Source: Cornus controversa
Lineage: Eukaryota; Streptophyta; Magnoliopsida; Cornales; Cornaceae
Direction: 5' to 3'
Length of the DNA: 64,000 bases
Assembly: GCA_026545225.1 (NCBI GenBank)
Contig: CM048848.1
Coordinates: 26,948,806-27,012,805, forward strand
Shown: one piece after another, positions 57,285 through 64,000 of the stretch
Layout: every line of letters begins with the position of its first letter
Numbering within the stretch: the stretch's first letter is position 1
Position numbers and translations under genes: made by a program
The notes under the pieces: model-generated
What the model saw: only the letters and a program-made list of their open reading frames with translations
Told to the model about the DNA's origin: nothing
Database searches by the model: none

Positions 57285-57358
57285 AATTGCCAAGGGACAA
57301 GAGTATCTATATATATATATATATATATATATATAGATACACTTGTCCCTTGGCAATT
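57285..57358. repeat. Near-perfect 36-bp foldback hairpin
   Basis: AATTGCCAAGGGACAAG...TATCTA(TA)n pairs with (TA)nTAGATACACTTGTCCCTTGGCAATT; one mismatch outside the TA core. No target duplication is evident. Confidence 0.9.
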
Positions 57359-57817
57359 TTTGTTAATATCTTATGTCTTTTTTTTCCAAGTAAATGTGAC
57401 GGTCAAATAATTTATAAATTTAAAAGATTAAAAATTCACACATTACTATAAAAACTAAGTTAAAAAAGATATAAATTTATGAGAAAATTACTTCATTATT
57501 TTTTAAAACAGTTTTCTGTTTTAGAGTCATTTAAAAATTACTTTAAAAACATTGAATCCGATTTTTTTTATTTTTTTATTGGCCAACTTGGTACCGTAAT
57601 TTAGAAAGAGATTTAGTTTTTGAAAAGACTGAAGACACCCCATTACTAAAAAAGAAAAAGAAAAAAAAAACAAACAGAGAACAGTTTAATTTGCCAAGTT
57701 GGTGTTAAAGTTTGAAGGTAATGAGTAAATTTATTGCACTTCATTTGAGAGCTCTATCGTGTCTTTGGCTTGAAAAAGATGGAAGTAAAAGAAAGATTTT
57801 GAAGAAAACATGAGTGA

Positions 57818-57852
<35 letters not shown>

Positions 57853-59430
57853 AAAGGTAAATGTAAGTATATATTTAAATAAACTGTACAAATCCAATTA
57901 ATTGGGCCAAGAACTACAAAAAAAAGCCTAAGTAATCATTTGAATGGTGTTATTATTCTCTCAAAAGTGAGAGTGAAAGAAAGAGATAGGAGAGTAGTAT
58001 TTACATGTTCTTATTTTTATAACGAATGATTGACCATTTTTCCTCTCTCTATTATATTTCCAAAATAAATTTTTTTTTTTGACGAATCAAAATTTTTATA
58101 GAGGAGAAGAAATTGTACAAATTAAAGGGCAAAACTAAGTCCTCGTTTTCTATCATAAACAGCAAACCTGTTGAATGGTTGTTTGATAGCTTGAGGTTTA
58201 AAAGTTTAGTCCAAAAGAGAAATATATATATATATATATATACACACACACTGTTTATGCTCTTCTTGATTTAAATGCTTGTCTTTTTCTAGTTTTTCTT
58301 TTGTCGGTTGGTTCGAAATGGATGCTCTAAAAATAAAGAAAAGAAAAACAAAAATTTAACGAGAAGACTAGACTCTGGAGGCCGGTACTCAAGTCAGTCA
58401 ACCCATGAACCACGTTTTCACTTTTCTATTTTTATCCAAATATTTTGATTCATATGAAAGAAGTTATTGGGTTTTTCTCCGAGCTGAAATATTAAATTAA
58501 AAACCTTAAGATAGAGTAATTCTGTACCCAATGAAGTCAAATACATCCGATCCATGCTCAAGCCACCTACCTTGGAGCCCTCATGAACTTGCTTCAAGTT
58601 TGACTTGAAATATTAACCATCTTCAAAGTAGAAATGCACTTGGCTTAATTTCAACACGCTTAGAACGAGTCGATCTGAATTTTTTTTAGTCAAGACAATT
58701 GAAAAACAAGCATATTTGATTTAATATCTTGGCTTGATTAATTTTTTAAACCAGTTTCAACACTCTAATACCAGTCAAGTCATTGGATTTAAATGTGAGA
58801 AATTAAAGTTAGAAAATGGAAAAAATAATTGTAAAGGAGAAAAACGCTTATCAAGGGATCATAATTGTAAAGTTGGAACGGTTTACTTTTCATTTTGAAA
58901 GGAGAAAAAATATCAAGAGATCATAAGCGTTGGTGATTTTTCTCTCACTAGATTGATAATTTGTTTTTCTATATTCCACAGTTGAGAGGACTCTTTGATG
59001 GTGAAATTGGGAGTAGCATTTATTTTTTTCAAAAAATTGGGTCCATCGTTGTTTATTTATCCTTTTTGGACTGTTTTAAGATAAAGGTACTTTAGAAAAA
59101 TTATTATACGAAAATTGAAATATTCTAAGTTTTAATGGAAGAATTTATCAAATTAATAAACTTAGATGGATAGTTGTGAAATTTCAAATGGTCGCTAAAA
59201 AGTTAAAATTGCAAGTTAAAGAACCTTATGTTGCGTTTGATACGCATGAATGAAATGAAATGAAATTAGGAATGAAATGAGAATAAGAATGGAATGGAAT
59301 GATCATTTCCATTATATTATTTGGTTGCAAATATGAAATGGGGTGAGAATGAAATAAATTTTAAATCAAATTTTTTAAAATACCTCTTATAGTGACAAAT
59401 AAATTAAACCAATAAATATTTGATGGTAGA
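57359..59430. other. AT-rich noncoding sequence
   Basis: Homopolymer and TA tracts (57821-57850, 58220-58245 into ACACAC). A GAATGAAATG/GGAATGG-rich patch at 59250-59350 resembles the ends of common plant MITEs, but no inverted repeat pair was found. Confidence 0.45.
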
Positions 59431-59599
59431 AGAATGTGGCGATGTGGAGGTGGTGGCAAGGTGTGGTGGTGGAGGTGGTGAATGAAGGTGGTGATGTCAA
59501 TGTGGTGGTGGTGGAGAAAGGTGGTGGAGTGGTGTGATGGGGTTGGTGGTGGAGGAAGGTGGCGATGTGGTGGCAGTGGTGTAGTGGAGGTGGTGGGCA
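59431..59599. repeat. GGT/GGTGGA-rich low-complexity tract
   Basis: Irregular GGTGGTGG, GGAGGTGGTG and GGCGATGTGG words directly upstream of the first copy of the 66-bp repeat locus. ORFs in it on both strands are composition artefacts. Confidence 0.85.
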
Positions 59600-59740
59600 A
59601 CCAACTCATCATCTCTGGCAGCAACGCCTCCAAGGCCACTAGTAAACTCCGGGAGAGGTGGTCAAACCAACTCATCATCTCTGGCAGCAACGCCTCCAAG
59701 GCCAATAGTAAAGCCAGGGCAAGGTGGTCAAACCAACTAA
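59600..59740 (+). pseudogene. Repeat-protein locus, upstream truncated copy
   Basis: Two 66-bp units encode TNSSSLAATPPRP and (S/P)G-GGQ blocks and end QTN-stop at 59738-59740, exactly as in the longer copy ending at 61752. Similarity continues downstream into noncoding sequence (GGTGTATGA-ATCTTTT-TTATA and GAGTTGAAGAAAG blocks), so this is a segmental duplicate. The 5' part is replaced by the GGT-rich tract. Confidence 0.55.
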
Positions 59741-61138
59741 TAAATTCTTCAGTTATGACCTTGTAATCTATTGGTATCTCCGGCGTCTTTTAAAGTGATT
59801 ATGAGGGTTCAAATACTTACATGAGCAAATAGCTACATGAGTTTTTTTTTTAAGAAAAGAAATATTTTAAGATTTAATATTAATTATGAGTGTATGATAT
59901 CTTTTATTATATCTGAGTGTATAATGTTTTAGAGAGGGAATAATGGTGTATGATATCTTTTATTATATATGGACGTGAATTTACTTCTGTTGTGATTTAT
60001 CCATTTACTTGCCCCTTGATTTTTTCAATTGTTGTCCTTAACACCTCTGAATTCTCAAAAAATTAAATTGAGTTGAAGAAAGTGACAATGAATTGATGGA
60101 CCGACATATGCTGATTGAATTTCAAGAGTACATAGAAGGGAAATGCTAAATTTTATGATTTTATTTCACGATTTTAACTTGAATTTATGTGGAAGGTGAT
60201 AATATATGAGAACTCCATGTATGAGGAAAATTTCACCGATACTAACTTACCATTTAATTCTATCTTCTTAAATAATGAAAATTAAAAATTTATTGTTGAT
60301 GAGATTCCTATATATATAGAATTGTTACCTGCCACATCATTCATGATACAAAATCATAAAATAATTTTATAACGTGTGGCATTACTCTACCTATAATTCC
60401 CTTTCAAGCCTAAATCTCTCTTCAATTAAAGATACTTGAGCACAAACTATTAAGCTCCAACTAGCCAACTCAACTTAATTGTACTATTACCTTTGGGGTG
60501 GGGCCACTTGATTACTTTCAATGGCCACAAGGAGAGTATCGTTAGGGAGAATTTTTTTATTTTACCTTCAATTGTTTTCTTTTTTCTTATTATTCAACTA
60601 TATATTTTTGATAATTTTTTACTTTTTTGCTAAATGCATAAGAAAAAAATATGTAAAAAAATAACATTTCTTTTCCTTACCCTAAATGAATTTGCAATCT
60701 AAAAATAGCTCTAAAGGGTTACTAATTAATTGAAACATGTAACCAACTACTTGACTTGTTAGAATATATAAGGTTCACTGATTTATATTCGCTTGTGTTC
60801 CATGTCATTTGAATTTGTTCAACTATATTAAAACTAGTAGATTGTATATCAAAACTATGGAAAATGTTAATTATTTGGTTGACAATGTGTAACTTGTTGT
60901 ACACCTGACCTAGTCTATGAAAATGGGATTCACATTCATTCCTAGATTCCCTCCACTACGGATTATTTGTCCCTACTTAACTACCACTGTCAGCTTGTCC
61001 ATGCAAAAAAACAATAATACTCGTACAATAATATTTTTGACGAGCACTGACCTCTCAAAATTTTCTTGGACTTTTAGGTGAGCAGGAAGACATTTTCCAC
61101 CTCAAAGCACCACCACTAAATAGGACTTGAAAATACTT
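59741..61138. other. Duplicated downstream flank and promoter-side sequence
   Basis: 59750-60480 is the counterpart of about 61900-62390. 60480-61138 is AT-rich and holds no recognised gene. Confidence 0.45.
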
Positions 61139-61145
61139 TATAAAT
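61139..61145 (+). promoter_or_regulatory. TATA box of the repeat-protein gene
   Basis: TATAAAT in ACTTTATAAATCAGC, about 180 bases before the proposed ATG, predicting a start near 61170 and a leader that begins with a GA-rich tract. Confidence 0.45.
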
Positions 61146-61322
61146 CAGCTCTCACAGACACATTGAGAGGAGGAGGGAGAGAGTGATCGATTTTCGGGTG
61201 AGCTAGGCATTTTAGCATAGTACTGCGTGCTACTGTCTTCATCTTGTTAGCAGGGCTGTCCTAAGTGCTTGGATCTTGAAACCACCTCTGAGCTTCTTTG
61301 AATCAAAGAGAGTTAAAGAACA

Positions 61323-61752
61323 ATGAACCCAATTCTCAGGACCCTCCTTATTCCATCACTGAACAACAAATCAAAGCCACTGTAAGTCTCTCTCTCCACA
61401 TATACATGCATGTATTTATATGTTTGTTGCTGGTTACTCACTATATATGCATGGGATATATAACTACTTCAACAGGAAGATGTTTCAGAGCAAAGCACTA
61501 AGGTGGCTTTCACAGCCTTCAATGCCACCAATAAACTTCGAGGGAGGTGGTGAAACCGACCTGTCGGCTCTCACAGAAGCGCCACCAATAAACTCTGGGG
61601 AAGGTGGGAAAACCAACTCATCAGCTCTCACAGCAACCCCTGCAAGGCCACCAATAAACCCTGGAGGAGGTGGTCAAACCAACTCATCAATTCTCGCAGC
61701 AACGCCTCCAAGGCCACCAATAGGCTCCGGTGGTGGTGGTCAAACCAACTAA
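61323..61752 (+). CDS. Predicted two-exon gene for a Pro/Gly-rich repeat protein
   Basis: Proposed exon 1 is 61323-61381 (ATG, MNPILRTLLIPSLNNKSKP) ending at a GTAAGT donor; exon 2 starts at 61475 after TTCAACAG and ends at a TAA at 61750-61752. The join is in frame and gives about 112 residues: a basic start, FQSKALRWLSQPSMPP, then three to four 22-residue units like TNSSALTATPARPPINPGGG. The unit is exactly 66 bases, so the array keeps frame. A second frame through exon 1 (EPNSQDPPYSITEQQIK) is also open and would meet a stop near 61550, so the choice of frame is not certain. The family is unknown; the shape suggests a short secreted-peptide precursor or wall-type peptide, but no signal peptide is seen. 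A partial duplicate lies 2 kb upstream. Confidence 0.4.
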
Positions 61753-62640
61753 TTAGCTCATATAAGTAAAAATATATCTACTTCAATACATAATATTATC
61801 GCATGGCATTTTATAGTTAGTCAGTAATACCATGTCATTAGTACTACTGGTGTATTAAAACTTTTTTCAATGCTTTCAATAAATTTCTCTGCCAAGGTAG
61901 TCAAACCACTCATAAAACACTAGTATCTTATAAAGTGAATGGTGATGGTTCAAAATTTAGAGGAACAAATGGTTGTATGAGTTTCTTGGTGAGAGAAAAA
62001 AAAAAGCCTTTTTAGCATCTTATATGAATCATTAGTGTGTTTTAGAGAGAAAATTTACGGTGTATGACATCTTTTGTTATAAATAGATGTGATTTACTCA
62101 ATTGTGGTCCTTAACAGCTCTGTACCCAAGTGCAACTGTCACACTAATTGTACGCAACTTATTTCATTGTTCTCTCATTTTTATGTTTGTAATTGGGGTT
62201 CTGTTACAGTGATTTTTTTAGCTATATATATACACAAATAGATTGAGCTTTAAGCTTTAAAAGGAGAACTATTGCATCTTCGATCACGTAACCCCCCCCC
62301 CCCCCCCCCCCCCCCCAAATATCAAAATCTAATTGAGTTGAAGAAAGGACAATTCCTCCTCAAGCCTAAATCTTCATTGCTTTTTAATTAATCAACATGA
62401 GAGATGTTATGTAGATGTATATTTTACAAATTAAGAATAATTAATGAGAAAAGAAAAGTAAAGTAGATGGCATACAAATAATGCACATATACCCTCCCAA
62501 ACCAGCCACATGATAGTGACATTGCAAACATAATAAAAGTTAAGAATTGACATGTTCAAGTGAAAATAGGTATAAAGCCATCAGTTCTTATGGAATATAA
62601 GTGTATGAGGATCATGTGAAACAACTAATAATTCTAAGAC
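61753..62640. other. Downstream flank, no gene
   Basis: A partial copy of the repeat word (GCCAAGGTAGTCAAACCACTC at about 61892) lies here, followed by sequence shared with 59750-60480. The poly-C tract is inside. Confidence 0.5.
62292..62316 (+). repeat. Poly-C tract, 25 bases
   Basis: An uninterrupted run of 25 C in an AT-rich spacer; the true length could differ, since such runs are prone to sequencing and replication slippage. Confidence 0.95.
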
Positions 62641-63126
62641 AAAAATGATGAATTAAAACACATGAACATATAAAAATTGTAAACTTGTATTGAAGACAGG
62701 CCACAAGGCTAAGTACATATACACATAATTACACAAAAATCCCAAATTCATTACCAAATAAGCATAGTTACATGGCTAGGGTTTTGTCCAAACCCTAGAT
62801 AATGAGTTAGTTGATCATGATGGTGATGAAACACTCCATAGACAAAGATGATTCTAGCTCCATATGGTCTTCAAGGATTTGTCAAGACCTCCTTTGAAGC
62901 TTTCCCTCTCTAGAACTCCACTTCTCTCTCTAAATTTTTTAATAAATGCTCTCTATTACAAAACTATATTCTATATCTAATTATGAGACTAAAAATTGTA
63001 TATACATCTGATTTCTAACTCAAAATATCCCAAAATTCACGTGCAAAGGCTTCATGGATATGATTGGTGACAAGTGGCAAGTGGCTGAAATATCTTCCGT
63101 CAGCTATCTATTTTTCACAGATTGGC

Positions 63127-63156
63127 GATGCATCGTAATTGGCATTATGATGCATC
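63127..63156. repeat. GATGCATC repeat in the LTR
   Basis: GCGATGCATCGTAATT (63125) and ATGATGCATCGTAATT (63147), 22 bases apart, with a decayed third copy (TGCATTGTAG) near 63190. Confidence 0.8.
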
Positions 63157-63264
63157 GTAATTCCTTGGCTTTAAAACTTGATTTCATCTTGCATTGTAGC
63201 TTTGGCTTTCGCACGTATTCTACTAATCCTCAGTGCAAGCATTCTATCACGTAGTCTTGAACTT

Positions 63265-63432
63265 GGTTTTGCTCTTGGGTTTTACCCCAAAAGGCCACAT
63301 ACCATTTAGAGAGAACACACTACAAATAAGTACATCCTCTTTTCCACACCCAGGTGAAGGGGATGTGTTTATATGTAGTGTGTTCTCTCCAAATGGTATG
63401 AGACCTTTTGGGATAAAACTCAAGAGCAAAAC
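63265..63432. repeat. Foldback element, arms of about 73 bp
   Basis: Arms 63265-63337 and 63361-63432 are inverted copies at roughly 88-90% (GGTTTTGCTCTTG, CCCAAAAGG, CATACCATTT and GAGAGAACACACTACA). The sequence just right of it (TGTGGGCTTAGGCCCAAAGC, GGACAATATCATACCAT) resembles a word set common in plant repeats. Overlapping ORFs on both strands come from the symmetry. Confidence 0.85.
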
Positions 63433-63581
63433 CGTGTGGGCTTAGGCCCAAAGCGGACAATATCATACCATCAGGTGGAGTGGGCTATTACAAAACACGT
63501 AAAAACTATACAATATGTGCAACTATGGGATCCAAATACGTAAGTAAAGGCGCGAGAATGTATAACATTCAACGCTTATCA

Positions 63582-64000
63582 AAGTCGTTCTGCAACTACC
63601 GGTCTGCAAGGTCCGTTCACCGTTGAAAACTCTTACAAGTACAACCACCTAGAATCGTCAAAGATAATCTTCGTTGACCAAAACTTTACTTTTCTGTTCA
63701 AATCTATCTTTCCAAGACATAGACCCTAGTTTTCACTACTTTTTTGTTTTATACTATATATGACTATAGATCTAACCATTTTTCAAAGTTTTTATCTTCC
63801 TTTGGTTGAACCCTAGATCTAACTTGTGTCATTGCTTCTCAGTTCAAATTTATTTGCCCTCGTTGAAGACTTAGAGGTACCGAATCACTATTAGGTATAT
63901 CTTCGATCTCAAACTTTTGTTTCTCTACATTGAGTTTAATTAATTTTTTTTTCTTTGGAGAAAATGCTTTGGAGTGTGACTTAAATTTTTTTTCTATCTC
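63582..64000. other. No gene recognised
   Basis: Begins AAGTCGTTCTGCAACTACC just past the LTR end; no supported ORF to the window end. Confidence 0.4.

Larger units (their letters stand above)
62641..63581 (-). repeat. Athila/Tat-type LTR, partial or solo
   Basis: The minus strand starts TGATAAGCGTTGAATGTTAT at 63581, like the B-family TGATAGGCGTTGAATG start. It shares with the solo LTR at 33.2 kb a core around 62770-62820 (TACATGGCTAGG, CCCTAG, GAGTTAGTTG and TCATG). The other end could not be fixed; 62641 is approximate. A foldback sequence is inserted at 63265-63432. Confidence 0.65.

Noticed and set aside
59361-59766. ORFs on both strands of the GGT-rich tract
   Set aside because: Composition effect; only the in-frame 66-bp repeat part has support.

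Overview
The window is a gene-poor, AT-rich stretch of a large plant nuclear genome, most likely a eudicot. The evidence is plant-only repeat lineages (Athila/Tat-type and chromovirus LTR retrotransposons, Helitrons with CTAG ends, endogenous caulimovirid DNA), plant TATA boxes and GT-AG introns, and a hairpin carrying a miR482/2118-type microRNA. No bacterial, organellar or CRISPR feature is present. The species cannot be named from the sequence.

1-6.5 kb: remains of endogenous pararetrovirus (Caulimoviridae). There is a reverse transcriptase fragment on +, and on - a decayed coat-protein region, a small coiled-coil ORF, a primer-binding site and two head-to-head copies of the viral promoter/leader. 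7.0-7.4 kb: a MIR482/2118-like gene on - with its own TATA box. 8-19 kb: satellite-like and minisatellite arrays, a hAT-type MITE with a perfect 8-bp target duplication, scraps of host-like exons, and a broken Ty3/gypsy gag at 18.1-19.0 kb. 19.6-22.8 kb: a complete-looking Helitron on - carrying pieces of at least three genes, including a 2-oxoglutarate dioxygenase.

23.9-55.1 kb: a plant transposon-protein gene (Transposase_32/PF20167 type) is split by a 30.2-kb nest. The outer chromovirus-type element A has LTRs at 24722-27275 and 52507-54891. Inside it lie an Athila/Tat-like element B1 (28351-40094), itself hit by a solo LTR (33198-34631), and a second chromovirus fragment C whose LTR is interrupted by a young, pol-deleted B-family element B2 (42173-49944, perfect TTGAT duplication, LTRs about 97-98% identical by eye).

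55-64 kb: the 5' side of the split gene, a second Helitron 3' end of the same family, an unidentified last-exon-like ORF, a tandemly duplicated locus encoding 22-residue Pro/Gly repeats, and an Athila/Tat-type LTR on -.

The most novel pattern is a set of arrays of short inverted repeats of the form CGAT-NN-ATCG in noncoding parts of otherwise unrelated LTR elements. Each family has its own central dinucleotide and flanks. Two related LTRs carry different versions at about the same distance from the LTR end. The best functional candidate is the MIR482/2118 locus, a family known to control NBS-LRR resistance genes.
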